Positions 1 through 8,210 of a DNA stretch of 64,000 nucleotides are shown here, piece by piece (position 1 is the stretch's first letter; each line of letters begins with the position of its first letter). Source of the stretch: Vibrio tapetis subsp. quintayensis (GTDB lineage: Bacteria; Pseudomonadota; Gammaproteobacteria; Enterobacterales; Vibrionaceae); NCBI RefSeq assembly GCF_030409945.1, contig NZ_JAUFQV010000011.1:124001-188000 (forward strand). Reading direction: 5' to 3'. The notes below the pieces were generated by a model. That model saw only the letters and a program-made list of their open reading frames with translations, was not told the origin of the DNA and ran no database searches. A program made the position numbers and the translations under genes.

Positions 1-136
1 CTTCAAGACGGCTTTTTTTAGAAGCTATTCCTGCAGAGGCCACTTCTTTATTCGGTAATAACTTTTGTAAGTAGCGCTCACCAATTGGCGAGCGGCAAAT
101 ATTGCCTACACAAACGACTAATATCTTATTAAACAT
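1..136 (-). CDS. wzb: Low-molecular-weight protein tyrosine phosphatase Wzb, N-terminal part (cut by window edge)
   Basis: Only the first 45 codons lie in the window. The translation begins MFNKILVVCVGNICRSPIGE and carries the CX5R-S phosphate-binding loop (C9-V-G-N-I-C-R15-S) typical of low-molecular-weight tyrosine phosphatases. In capsule operons this enzyme (Wzb) dephosphorylates the tyrosine kinase Wzc in the cytoplasm. Its ATG overlaps the wza stop codon (TAATG), so the two genes are probably translationally coupled. The wza-wzb order makes Wzb much more likely than an arsenate reductase or a housekeeping phosphatase. The conserved C-terminal aspartate motif lies outside the window. Confidence 0.88.
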   Translation of the reverse strand, partial: MFNKILVVCVGNICRSPIGERYLQKLLPNKEVASAGIASKKSRLE

Positions 137-1260
137 TACCAGCCTCTCACTCGGTTGATACCTTCAGTCAGGTTGTTAAAGCCATTAATGGTTGGCATTA
201 GCTGTGCCATTACGCGGTTCCAACGGGCAATTGGTGCTGCTGTAACATAAACGATGTCATAAGGTTTTAAATCAAACTCAGTGCCTACAACCAATGATGA
301 TGCTTGTTTAATATTTAGCTGGTAAACATCTGCCGCGGTTTGCTCATCTTGATTTGAGCGAATCACAAATACACCTGTAGCATCAGCAGAAAGCTCGTTA
401 ATACCGCCTACGCTGCTTAGCGCTTCGGTTAGGCTCATGCCTGCGCGGTCTATTTTAAGCAGTTGTGGATCTTTTACTTCGCCCATTACGAATACTTTTT
501 GCGCGTCGTTACGTGGCACATGAATAATATCGCCAGACTGCAACAAGCGGTTTTGGGTTAAGTCACCACGTTGCATTAATGCGTGTAGGGAAACGCTTTG
601 CTCTTCACCGTTGCGGGTTAAAGTTACGTTTCGCCAGTCAGCGTCTTTTTCAAGACCACCAGCGCGGTTAATTGCGTCTAATAAGGTCAGCGGAATATTA
701 GTAATGGCATGTTGGCCCGGCTTATCGACCTCACCGGTTACATAGGCTTTTTTAGAACGAAACGCCGCAACGTTTACATCTACTTGTGGGCTTTCAATGT
801 ACTTAGCTAAACGCTTAGCCATGTAATCTCGAATTTCTGTAACCGTTTTACCTTCTACGTCCACTTTACCAATGTATGGGTAAAATATGGTGCCGTCGGC
901 ATGTACCCAGTTACCTGCTTCAGCAGAACTACGGTAAGAGCCTGCAGGAATGGTGAGTTCTGGATGATCCCAAATGGTGACATTTAGAATATCACCAGGC
1001 CCAACGCGGTATTCGTAGCGCAAAATAGCAGCATCTAGCTCAACGTTAGGTTTCGCGTTAATTTCTGGGGTTTTGTATTCGTTAACTCTATCAGCCGTTA
1101 GCGGATAAACGTTAAATTGAGGAGGCGTTTGTTCTTCTTGGGAAGTGTGTTCGTTAGCGTTTGCAGCATTCGAAGGGGAAAGATGGGAACCAGGAACTGC
1201 ACAGCCCGCTAATAAAGTCGGGATCAGTGCTGCTAAAACCAGTTTTTTATTAAAGTCCAT
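136..1260 (-). CDS. wza: Outer-membrane polysaccharide export lipoprotein Wza
   Basis: The 374-residue protein has a lipoprotein signal (hydrophobic residues 7-18, lipobox L-A-G-C with Cys20). A poly-export domain follows at about residues 80-165 (YRVGPGDILNVTIWDHPEL), then two SLBB-type beta-grasp repeats (about 170-250 and 255-340; AYVTGEVDKPGQ and VFVMGEVKDPQ). The C-terminus is a short amphipathic stretch (WNRVMAQLMPTINGF), as expected for the Wza outer-membrane helix barrel. Wza octamers form the channel through which group 1-type capsule or EPS leaves the periplasm. It is the first gene of a leftward operon continuing into wzb, and its 5' leader contains an ops element, so RfaH control is likely. 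Confidence 0.95.
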   Translation of the reverse strand: MDFNKKLVLAALIPTLLAGCAVPGSHLSPSNAANANEHTSQEEQTPPQFNVYPLTADRVNEYKTPEINAKPNVELDAAILRYEYRVGPGDILNVTIWDHPELTIPAGSYRSSAEAGNWVHADGTIFYPYIGKVDVEGKTVTEIRDYMAKRLAKYIESPQVDVNVAAFRSKKAYVTGEVDKPGQHAITNIPLTLLDAINRAGGLEKDADWRNVTLTRNGEEQSVSLHALMQRGDLTQNRLLQSGDIIHVPRNDAQKVFVMGEVKDPQLLKIDRAGMSLTEALSSVGGINELSADATGVFVIRSNQDEQTAADVYQLNIKQASSLVVGTEFDLKPYDIVYVTAAPIARWNRVMAQLMPTINGFNNLTEGINRVRGW

Positions 1261-1377
1261 ATTCTTGTTTAGCTCTTACTTTAGTTAGCCAATGTATGCA
1301 GTGGGGAAACCTGGGTAGTAAGTGGTAGCTAACCATAGCCGTTATCACAATGTCTCGCCCTTCCTAGGCTATTTAGA

Positions 1378-1389
1378 CACGCTACCGCC
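1378..1389 (-). promoter_or_regulatory. ops element (RfaH recruitment site; JUMPstart-like leader of wza)
   Basis: The minus strand reads GGCGGTAGCGTG, a 12/12 match to the ops element, preceded by CAAAG that resembles the 3' half of the JUMPstart sequence. It lies about 118 nt upstream of the wza start in an untranslated leader. In enterobacteria and vibrios ops pauses RNA polymerase and recruits RfaH, which suppresses termination in long polysaccharide operons. This implies a long operon continuing left of the window. No convincing promoter was found in 1261-1549. Confidence 0.88.
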
Positions 1390-1549
1390 CTTTGGTATAC
1401 GCCTAACCACACTGCGTTTTTAATTATGTTTTTGCCAGTATTGCAATCAATTGGCAATTTAGTTTGCCACATTATCCATAATGCGGTGTAAATTACAAAC
1501 GATTAGCGGTTTGATATTAGAGGTCAAACACTACTGACAAAAGCAACAG

Positions 1550-2932
1550 TTAGGTGATGACCTTTGTACTCGGGTTTTGCTTTACTAACAATTGTTTTAA
1601 GGTTTTTTTGGGTTCAACGTCACCATGTATCAGGTGAATTTCACTAACTTGCGAGCCAATCCCTGCTACAAACTTGGCTAAGTCGCTTTGATCGGCATGA
1701 GCAGAGTAGCCAGACATAGTATGTACCTGAGCTTTTAATGGAATACGCTCACCATTGATATCAACTGAGTTCATAACGTACTTAGTGGTATTTTGCAGGG
1801 TTCTGCCTAACGTCCCGTGTGCTTGGTAGCCTGCAAAAATCACATCGGTTCGTTTATCCGGTAATAGCGCTTTTAAATAATTCACCACCCGCCCACCTTG
1901 GCACATGCCAGATGCAGAAATGACAATGGCAGGCTCGCCAGATGTTGCCAGCCTGTTAACTAAACCCATGTGCTGCTTATGATCTTGGATAACAGTACAT
2001 TGAGAAAACTTTAAAGGCTGTCTCGAATTTGAGACTTTATTCTTAGCTTCTGCATTCCACAGCTTTCGGTATCGGCGGTAAGAGCGGGTTATTTTGCTCG
2101 CTAACGGCGAATCCACAATAATAGGTAGGCGGTGTGATAGCTTTTGGTCATGCAGTAACTGTTCTATATCGAAGAGGAGCTCTTGGGTGCGCCCTACACT
2201 AAAAGCGGGAATGATAATGGTGCCACCGTTATTTAGTGAGTTTTGGATTATTTTGTTTAGACGGTTTCTTCTGGTAGCGATGTCTTGGTGGGTTTTGTCA
2301 CCGTAGGTGGATTCTAGGTAGAGGTAGTCTGCTCGTTTTGGTGGTTTAGGGTCGGGTAATAATGGGGTATTGCTTGGGCCTAGGTCGCCGGAGAATACAA
2401 TGACTTGGCTGTTGGGGAGTTTTATTTCGATGTAGGCAGAGCCTAGGATGTGGCCTGCGGGTTGGAAGCGGAAATAACAAGTACTAAAAGCTAAGTTCGA
2501 AGTGCTAGAAAGAGCGAGTCTCTCCCACCTGTTGTATGGGATGGGTTTTATTTGTTTTCTAATCAGTTCTAGTATTCTGGCTCGTTGGCCTTTTTCTAGG
2601 CCTAGTTGTAATTTTAGGGTGTCTTCTAGCATTAGGGGGGCTAATTCTGCCGTGGATGAAGTGCAATAGATTGGGGCTTTGAAGCCTGCGGCAAGTAACC
2701 AGGGTATGCGGCCTATGTGGTCGATGTGACTGTGGGTTAGGAATAAGGCTTTGATGTGTTTTATTGGGAAGTCTATGTCTAGGGCTTTGTTACCCCGGTT
2801 TGTTAAGTCGTTGCCTTGGAAAAGGCCGCAGTCGATGAGTAGGCCACTTTTTCCGAGTTGGAGTTCGTGGCACGAACCGGTTACTGTATTTTTGCCGCCG
2901 TGGTGGATTACTTTGTGGTGAATTGTTTTCAT
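1550..2932 (-). CDS. rjg: MBL-fold/beta-CASP RNA-processing hydrolase (Rjg family)
   Basis: This 460-residue protein has the metallo-beta-lactamase zinc motif H-S-H-I-D-H (about residues 67-72) and later ligands (PAGHILGSAY, FSGDLG). A beta-CASP region follows, with YLESTYGDKTH, the SGMCQGGR segment and a C-terminal HSGYSAHADQSDL-like motif (MSGYSAHADQ). Such proteins (YsxC/CPSF73-like, TTHA0252) are predicted RNA endo- or exonucleases. In vibrios the rjg gene marks one border of the capsule/O-antigen region, hldD (gmhD) the other. Here rjg lies just upstream of wza in the same orientation, and hldD is 9 kb to the right. The substrate is unknown. Confidence 0.85.
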   Translation of the reverse strand: MKTIHHKVIHHGGKNTVTGSCHELQLGKSGLLIDCGLFQGNDLTNRGNKALDIDFPIKHIKALFLTHSHIDHIGRIPWLLAAGFKAPIYCTSSTAELAPLMLEDTLKLQLGLEKGQRARILELIRKQIKPIPYNRWERLALSSTSNLAFSTCYFRFQPAGHILGSAYIEIKLPNSQVIVFSGDLGPSNTPLLPDPKPPKRADYLYLESTYGDKTHQDIATRRNRLNKIIQNSLNNGGTIIIPAFSVGRTQELLFDIEQLLHDQKLSHRLPIIVDSPLASKITRSYRRYRKLWNAEAKNKVSNSRQPLKFSQCTVIQDHKQHMGLVNRLATSGEPAIVISASGMCQGGRVVNYLKALLPDKRTDVIFAGYQAHGTLGRTLQNTTKYVMNSVDINGERIPLKAQVHTMSGYSAHADQSDLAKFVAGIGSQVSEIHLIHGDVEPKKTLKQLLVKQNPSTKVIT

Positions 2933-3044
2933 GTTTTGCCTCCTTACAAATACAAACTTATTAGCATATCGATTTGTAGGGAGGTGTTTTGCGAGGGGGT
3001 TGGAAAAAGGCGGAAGGCTATTAAAGCAAATTATTAAGTCTACT

Positions 3045-3671
3045 TTATTCCTCCAAATGTTTCTCTAGAGCTTCTAGTTGTTTAATACCCTCTTCTGTTG
3101 CTAGCGGCATAACGATGGAGATCATTTGTTGCATGCCTTGCTTGATGACTAACTCGGTCACTTGGGTATGAGTAGACATGACGATTTGGTAGCTTAGCCA
3201 ATGCGTCGCCACCAAGTGAAGTGTGCTGACTAAAGGTTTCATCGCATCATCAGAGACATCAATCAGGCCGAGTACGCGAATTTCTTGCGTGATGGCGAGC
3301 AAGTTTGCTTGAAGCTTCTCTTGAACTTGCAGGTAATCTTGGTGCAAAGAGGGATCTCGGTTCAAAATTTCAGGTAAATTTGAATAGAAGAAACGGTACT
3401 TCCACATCTGTGAGAATATCGCTTCCATGTAGTGCTCTAAGAACAAAAGGTTTTCATCTGGACGAGACGATGGGGAAATTTTTTCCAATAACTCTTGAGC
3501 GTACAGCTCAAAGATACTACGAATAATCTCTTGTTTATTGCCAAAATGGTAATACAAGTTGCCTGGGCTAATATCGATGTGGGCCGCGATATGGTTAGTC
3601 GTGACGTTGCGTTCACCTTGTTCATTAAAAAGGGTTAACGCATTAAAAATGATTTTATCACGAGTTTTCAT
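3045..3671 (-). CDS. TetR/AcrR-family transcriptional regulator
   Basis: The 208-residue protein begins with a typical TetR helix-turn-helix at residues 1-50 (RDKIIFNALTLFNEQG, then THIxxxxxISPGNLYYHFGNK), followed by an all-helical ligand/dimerisation domain. The YYHFGNKQEI segment after the recognition helix is diagnostic of the family. It is divergent from the yjbEFGH operon, with a 258-bp intergenic region between them, so it may regulate itself and possibly yjbE. No operator was identified with confidence and the ligand is unknown. Fatty-acid or exopolysaccharide-related control is only a guess from context. Confidence 0.88.
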   Translation of the reverse strand: MKTRDKIIFNALTLFNEQGERNVTTNHIAAHIDISPGNLYYHFGNKQEIIRSIFELYAQELLEKISPSSRPDENLLFLEHYMEAIFSQMWKYRFFYSNLPEILNRDPSLHQDYLQVQEKLQANLLAITQEIRVLGLIDVSDDAMKPLVSTLHLVATHWLSYQIVMSTHTQVTELVIKQGMQQMISIVMPLATEEGIKQLEALEKHLEE

Positions 3672-3841
3672 CTTCCTACCTATTGCTTGTCATTATCAGC
3701 CATTCGAACAAGGTGCTATGGTCTCATTATTTACTCTCTTATCGCAAGTTGATATATTTAGTTAGCTATTTGTTAATTAGATCCTATAAATAAAGCCGTT
3801 CATCATAAAGCCTATCAATGACTCCGCATTCACATTACTCG

Positions 3842-3871
3842 TTTACAATATGCTCAAGGTTACACTAGAAT
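3842..3871 (+). promoter_or_regulatory. Candidate sigma70 promoter of yjbEFGH
   Basis: A TTTACA -35 box (3842-3847) is separated by 18 bp from a TAGAAT -10 box (3866-3871). Between it and the yjbE start are two small palindromes, GTGC...GCAC (3881-3895) and TACATCGATGTA (3901-3912), then an AAGGA ribosome-binding site. The palindromes could be operator or leader structures. This is pattern matching only. Confidence 0.45.
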
Positions 3872-3929
3872 GGTAGGTGGAGTGCATTGAACGCACTTCA
3901 TACATCGATGTATATAGTAAGGAATAAAA

Positions 3930-4181
3930 ATGAAAAATATCGCTCTAGCAATGCTAGTTGCACTAGGTGCAATGGGTACTGCGCATGCAGCAGCAGAAGG
4001 TGCCGCGGCAACGACAACTTCGACAACTGCAACCTCTACAGCGGCCGCTGGCGCTGGCGGCACAGCGGCAGCTACTGGTACTGTTGTAGCTGGTACTGTA
4101 GGTGCTGTAGTAGGTACTGCTGTTATCGTATCTGTTGCTGACTCAGCAGGCACATCTACATCAGCCTCTGTATCTCAATAA
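3930..4181 (+). CDS. yjbE: YjbE-like small secreted Ala/Thr/Gly-rich protein
   Basis: This 83-residue protein has a Sec signal peptide (MKNIALAMLVALGAMGTAHA, cleavage after AHA). The mature part is low complexity, almost entirely Ala, Thr, Gly, Ser and Val, with a hydrophobic GTVVAGTVGAVVGTAV patch and a Ser/Thr-rich tail. E. coli YjbE, first gene of the EPS-associated yjbEFGH operon, has the same size and composition, and the next three genes match yjbF, yjbG and yjbH. The AAGGA site 5 nt before ATG fixes the start. A strong hairpin terminator follows immediately, so yjbE is probably transcribed in excess over the rest. Its molecular role is not established. Confidence 0.8.
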   Translation: MKNIALAMLVALGAMGTAHAAAEGAAATTTSTTATSTAAAGAGGTAAATGTVVAGTVGAVVGTAVIVSVADSAGTSTSASVSQ

Positions 4182-4198
4182 TTGTAATTGAGACCAAT

Positions 4199-4225
4199 CG
4201 CCCTGATCTTTTTCAGGGCGTTTTT
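4199..4225 (+). terminator. Rho-independent terminator/attenuator between yjbE and yjbF
   Basis: An 8-bp perfect stem (CGCCCTGA/TCAGGGCG) with a short T-rich loop is followed by TTTTT. It lies 17 nt after the yjbE stop and 21 nt before the yjbF start, inside the presumed operon, so partial read-through would set the YjbE:YjbFGH ratio. Confidence 0.85.
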
Positions 4226-4246
4226 CGTTTGCTGTAGGAAGCACTT

Positions 4247-4948
4247 ATGCGCATTCTTCAATACCTTATTTTTCGTTCGAATCTCATCAAATCTACCACT
4301 TTTTGTTTTATTACCCTTACTTTGCTTTCTGGCTGCAGCCAAAAAATGGCCGATGTGAACGCCAGTATAGAAGAGCTTTACACTAGCAGCCAAGATGTCG
4401 AGCTCACGCGTGAAGCAATACAAAACGTCCCCTACCCAAGTGCCTACATTAGTTTTAATGATGAAAGGCAAATATTCGTGGTGTTGGCTTTTGCTGATGA
4501 AAACCCGGCAACGGGTAATATTCAACTAAAATGGATATCTTCAGACAGTGTTCTCATTATTACTGAAAGTGGCCGCATTGTGAAAACCGTCGGTTTGCCA
4601 CAAAACAACCTTATTGGTATCAATAGCAAACAGCTTTCGCAGCCAGTATCTGAACTATCTTCATGGCAAGCCAGTTATGATTGGATGCCAGATTATCGCT
4701 ATCATTTCACCGCGACGGTAACACCAGAAAAGGTAGGCTCAGAAGTGATTGAATCTAGCCAATGGAAGCTCTCGACCCAACATTACCAAGAATTGGTTGA
4801 ATTTGATGGCTTAGATGCCCAGTTTACTAACCAGTACTGGATTGCTGTCGACGGCCAAGTAATGAAAAGCATCCAGTACACGGGCCCAAGCATGGACAAA
4901 ATTGAAATGCTTATCCTCAAGCCTTATGCACTACCTAAATCTCAATGA
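4247..4948 (+). CDS. yjbF: YjbF/GfcB-family outer-membrane lipoprotein
   Basis: The 233-residue protein has a long n-region, a hydrophobic core and a lipobox L-L-S-G-C (Cys29), so it should be lipid-anchored. The body has the YjbF/GfcB pattern (PYPSAYISFNDERQIFVVLAF near residue 60, then WISSDSVLIITESGRIVKTVGLPQN). GfcB-type lipoproteins are encoded in group 4 capsule and yjb EPS operons and are thought to assist polysaccharide assembly or export. Its end overlaps the alternative upstream ATG of yjbG by 4 nt. The start was taken at the first ATG before the signal sequence; a later start would remove the signal. Confidence 0.85.
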   Translation: MRILQYLIFRSNLIKSTTFCFITLTLLSGCSQKMADVNASIEELYTSSQDVELTREAIQNVPYPSAYISFNDERQIFVVLAFADENPATGNIQLKWISSDSVLIITESGRIVKTVGLPQNNLIGINSKQLSQPVSELSSWQASYDWMPDYRYHFTATVTPEKVGSEVIESSQWKLSTQHYQELVEFDGLDAQFTNQYWIAVDGQVMKSIQYTGPSMDKIEMLILKPYALPKSQ

Positions 4949-4971
4949 TTTTTGTGAAGGATCACTTTAAT

Positions 4972-5781
4972 ATGCGTTCTACTTTATCTCGCCGATTTTC
5001 TCGAGCCTTCATTCTGTTTGCTGCCACTGCATCCACAGTCGTTTTCCCTTCTGCCGCTCAAGATATTACTCACAGTATTGCCACTGAATCTCACCCATTG
5101 ACGATCACTCTCGTAAACCAGCACGTTGTATTAAGCTACCCTGCGGCAACGCGCCTAGACGTTATATTGCGAGACAGCCAAAAACAGCTTAGTGGCATCC
5201 CCTATTATTTGGGCGCAAAGCTGGTCAGTGCCAGTCAGCAAGCCAAGGTGCAATCAAAATACCAACATGTGATAAAGCAACTAGATGATCTTGCTACCCC
5301 ACAAGCGAGAATGGTGAAGCAACAACTCGACCAATTTCAATTTGTAGGCCGTGAATTACTAGAGCTGGATTACGACAAAATACGCCTAAAAGAGCCAAAA
5401 AACCCACTATTACACGGTCAGTATCAATTGTACTTAACGGGTAAAAGCAACACGTTGCGGCATAAGGTTTGGTTACTAGGTTTAATCACCGAACCAAAAC
5501 AAGTTGAACTACTGCCAAATCAAGATCTAGATATCTATTTAGATCAAATGAATACCTTTGATGAAGCGGAGACCAAACGCCCCTTTGTTATTCAGCCAGA
5601 TGGCACAATAAAACAACCTAACATAAGTTATTACCAGCCAGGGCGTGTCTATTTGGCGCCACAAGCCATGGTATTTATTGGTTTTGAATCTCAAACGGCA
5701 TTAAATCAAGATATTGCAAACCTACTGCGCTACGCCGTAGTTAAACCATCAACACCATCACAAACAGCAGGGGAAAAATAA
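4972..5781 (+). CDS. yjbG: YjbG/GfcC-family periplasmic protein (capsule/EPS biogenesis)
   Basis: From this ATG the product has 269 residues and begins MRSTLSRRFSRAFILF, a clear Sec signal ending at about SAAQ. A GAAGGA ribosome-binding site lies 10 nt upstream. An in-frame ATG at 4945 would overlap the yjbF stop but puts nine extra residues before the signal and has no good RBS. The mature part resembles GfcC, with its ubiquitin-like capsule-biosynthesis domains (a lattice of short beta strands, RVYLAPQAMVFIGF near the end). GfcC is a soluble periplasmic protein needed for group 4 capsule. It acts with YjbF and YjbH. Confidence 0.82.
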   Translation: MRSTLSRRFSRAFILFAATASTVVFPSAAQDITHSIATESHPLTITLVNQHVVLSYPAATRLDVILRDSQKQLSGIPYYLGAKLVSASQQAKVQSKYQHVIKQLDDLATPQARMVKQQLDQFQFVGRELLELDYDKIRLKEPKNPLLHGQYQLYLTGKSNTLRHKVWLLGLITEPKQVELLPNQDLDIYLDQMNTFDEAETKRPFVIQPDGTIKQPNISYYQPGRVYLAPQAMVFIGFESQTALNQDIANLLRYAVVKPSTPSQTAGEK

Positions 5782-5782
5782 C

Positions 5783-8011
5783 ATGAGCCGACCGTTTATT
5801 TTTTCTACCTTTGCTACTTTGGTAACCACAACGTTATCTGCTCAGGCAGTCGCAAACATCACCAGCGATACGCTATTTCAACCTGTCAACTACACACCAT
5901 CCCAAATGGACTTTGGCGGTACAGGGTTAATAAAAATGCCAACAGGCCGCATTGCGCCTGAAGGTGAATTTAACTTAAGTGCCAACATTAACCATGAATA
6001 TGAAATGTACAATGCAACTATTTCACTGTTCCCTTGGTTTGAAACCACACTACGTTATGCCATCGTCCCTAACATACCTATGGGATCAGAAAACTTCAGT
6101 AACGACAGCCCTTACTTAGACAAAGGCATCGACTTCAAAGTTCGGCTGCTAGAAGAAAGTGACTACTTGCCCGAAGTGGCCATCGGTGTACGCGACTTTG
6201 GTGGCACTGGCTTGTTTGATGGTGAATTTGTTGCTGGTTCTAAAAAGATATATACCGACCACTACGGCGTGTTCGACTTCACCCTTGGTATGGGGTGGGG
6301 TTATATGGGCATGCATGGCAACGTGACGAATCCATTTTGCAAAGCAAACGTCAAGTTCTGTGATCGCCCTTCTGATTATGGCGGCCAAGGCGGTGAAGTG
6401 GATTACCAACGTTGGTTCCGTGGCCCTTCTGCCATTTATGGCGGTATCGAATATCAAACGCCATACCAACCACTGCGCTTTAAAATTGAATACGACACCA
6501 ATGACTACAGTGAAGATTTCCCTACAAAGTTTAGACCAAATAACTTTTACCAAGTAGACATGACGCAACACACCCCATGGAACGTGGGTATGATCTACCG
6601 AGTGCATGAGTATGTGGATTTGCGCTTAAGTTATGAACGTGGTGATACGCTTTCTGCTGGTGTTAGCTTACGCACTAACTATAACGAAGTGACCTCTTCA
6701 TGGGTGGATGCACCGACACCTCGCCCAACCAAAGATCAACCAGAGAATATTGAACAAGTAGACTGGCAGCAACTTGAACAAGAGTTGGCCTTAGTTGCTG
6801 GCTATAAAGAAAGTAGAATTTACCACAATGAAGACACAGTCACAGTGGTGGGAGATCAGCTTAAATACCGAGACCGCGATAAAGCCCACGAGCGTGCAGC
6901 AGCAGTATTACACAACCGCTTACCAACCAGTATTCAAACTTATAAATTGGTTGAGACCAACAAACATGTTGCAACTAAGCAAACAGGTGTGTCTGCTCAC
7001 GCTTTTGAGCAGGTTAGCAACGTAGCCTACATTAACCCTGATATAACCGCTGCTACTCGCAGCCAAGCGTTAACTAAGCCGCAAGGTGAGTTAATGCATG
7101 ATGATATACAACGCTTTGATTATGGGCTGTCCCCGCACTTACGCCAGTCCGTTGCCGAGCCTGAATCGTTTTACATTTTTAACTTAGGTGTTAATGCTGA
7201 AGCAAGCTACTGGTTAACCAACAATGTGCAGGCCACTGGTTCGATCTTCTTTAATATATATGATAACTACCCTGAATTAAATTACATTGTGCCGCCAGAT
7301 GGCACCAGTGTTCCGCCTCGTGTGCGATCTTTATCTCGTTTGTATTATCACGACAATCCAATTCGTTTGAACAATTTGCAGTTAACATGGTTTGATAGCT
7401 TCGGTGGCGATGTTTATCAGCAAACCTATGCAGGCTACTTAGAAACTATGTTCGCCGGTGTGGGTACAGAATGGCTTTATCGCCCGCAAGGAAAAAACTG
7501 GGCGGTTGGTTTTGATGTTAACTTAGTAACACAACGAGACCCTGAAAGCTGGTTTGCGACGTTCGATCAAGAGTGGCAATACAGCCCTGAAGACAATAGG
7601 CCTTATAAGGTTCTTGATAAAGGAGTGACTGGCTTTGTCACGGGATACTACATGCCTGAATGGCAAATGTTAGATGATACGTTATTTAAGCTAGATATTG
7701 GCCAGTTCCTCGGCCAAGACTACGGCTTTAGGGGCGATTTCTCTAAACAATTTGATAGTGGTGTGATTGTTGGCGCTTACGCCAGTATTACGAATCTTTC
7801 TGCAGAAGAGTTTGGTGAAGGTAGCTTTACTAAAGGTTTCTACATTTCAATTCCGTTTGATCTGATGACAGTGAAACCGAGTAAAAACCGCGCTAAGTTT
7901 GATTGGCAACCACTCACCCGTGATGGTGGCCAGAAACTAAACAAAGAGCATAATTTGTTTGATATAACAGATGCGGTTTCGCCTTGGTATTCTAGGGCGA
8001 ATAAGAACTAA
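5783..8011 (+). CDS. yjbH: YjbH/GfcD-family outer-membrane beta-barrel protein
   Basis: This 742-residue protein starts 1 nt after yjbG behind a GGGGAA ribosome-binding site and has an N-terminal signal peptide (cleavage near AQAVA). Its Q-M-D-F-G-G-T-G-L-I-K-M-P-T-G-R motif (about residues 41-56) and large alternating-strand body match the YjbH/GfcD family of predicted outer-membrane beta-barrels. These proteins are thought to form the outer-membrane exit for yjb/group 4 polysaccharide. The C-terminal ~250 residues are rich in aromatic barrel strands. The stop codon TAA falls inside the first unit of a heptamer repeat array. It ends the yjbEFGH operon. Confidence 0.87.
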   Translation: MSRPFIFSTFATLVTTTLSAQAVANITSDTLFQPVNYTPSQMDFGGTGLIKMPTGRIAPEGEFNLSANINHEYEMYNATISLFPWFETTLRYAIVPNIPMGSENFSNDSPYLDKGIDFKVRLLEESDYLPEVAIGVRDFGGTGLFDGEFVAGSKKIYTDHYGVFDFTLGMGWGYMGMHGNVTNPFCKANVKFCDRPSDYGGQGGEVDYQRWFRGPSAIYGGIEYQTPYQPLRFKIEYDTNDYSEDFPTKFRPNNFYQVDMTQHTPWNVGMIYRVHEYVDLRLSYERGDTLSAGVSLRTNYNEVTSSWVDAPTPRPTKDQPENIEQVDWQQLEQELALVAGYKESRIYHNEDTVTVVGDQLKYRDRDKAHERAAAVLHNRLPTSIQTYKLVETNKHVATKQTGVSAHAFEQVSNVAYINPDITAATRSQALTKPQGELMHDDIQRFDYGLSPHLRQSVAEPESFYIFNLGVNAEASYWLTNNVQATGSIFFNIYDNYPELNYIVPPDGTSVPPRVRSLSRLYYHDNPIRLNNLQLTWFDSFGGDVYQQTYAGYLETMFAGVGTEWLYRPQGKNWAVGFDVNLVTQRDPESWFATFDQEWQYSPEDNRPYKVLDKGVTGFVTGYYMPEWQMLDDTLFKLDIGQFLGQDYGFRGDFSKQFDSGVIVGAYASITNLSAEEFGEGSFTKGFYISIPFDLMTVKPSKNRAKFDWQPLTRDGGQKLNKEHNLFDITDAVSPWYSRANKN

Positions 8012-8035
8012 AGGCTAAAGGCTAAAGGCTAAAGG
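8008..8035 (+). repeat. Heptamer array, (CTAAAGG)x4
   Basis: Four perfect copies of CTAAAGG begin 1 nt before the yjbH stop codon, so the first unit supplies the TAA stop. A terminator hairpin follows about 30 nt later. Member of the window-wide heptamer superfamily. Confidence 0.95.
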
Positions 8036-8067
8036 CGGAGGATGCTCTTCGCTTACTTAAATGAAAA

Positions 8068-8100
8068 AAAGGGCAAAGGAATGGGTTTCTTTTGCCCTTT
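8068..8100. terminator. Terminator hairpin after yjbH
   Basis: A perfect 10-bp stem AAAGGGCAAA/TTTGCCCTTT with a 13-nt loop separates the yjb operon from rmlB. The A-run to its left would give a U-tract only on the minus strand; on the plus strand the tract is short, so plus-strand termination may be weaker. Confidence 0.65.
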
Positions 8101-8210
8101 ATGTATTGTGAGAGGCGAGCTCGCTTCTTGGTTCTGTATGCTTTCTTGCTTGCGACATGTACAATACTTAATATTATTATCGTCATTTCATCTCTATTTA
8201 AAGGTATCTC

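Noticed and set aside
3860..4153. Open frames on both strands opposite yjbE (Ala/Val-rich and Cys/Ser-rich)
   Set aside because: They mirror the low-complexity codons of yjbE, which has a signal peptide, ribosome-binding site and matching operon.
4945..4971. Upstream ATG of yjbG
   Set aside because: It adds nine residues before the signal peptide and lacks a ribosome-binding site, while the ATG at 4972 has GAAGGA at good spacing.
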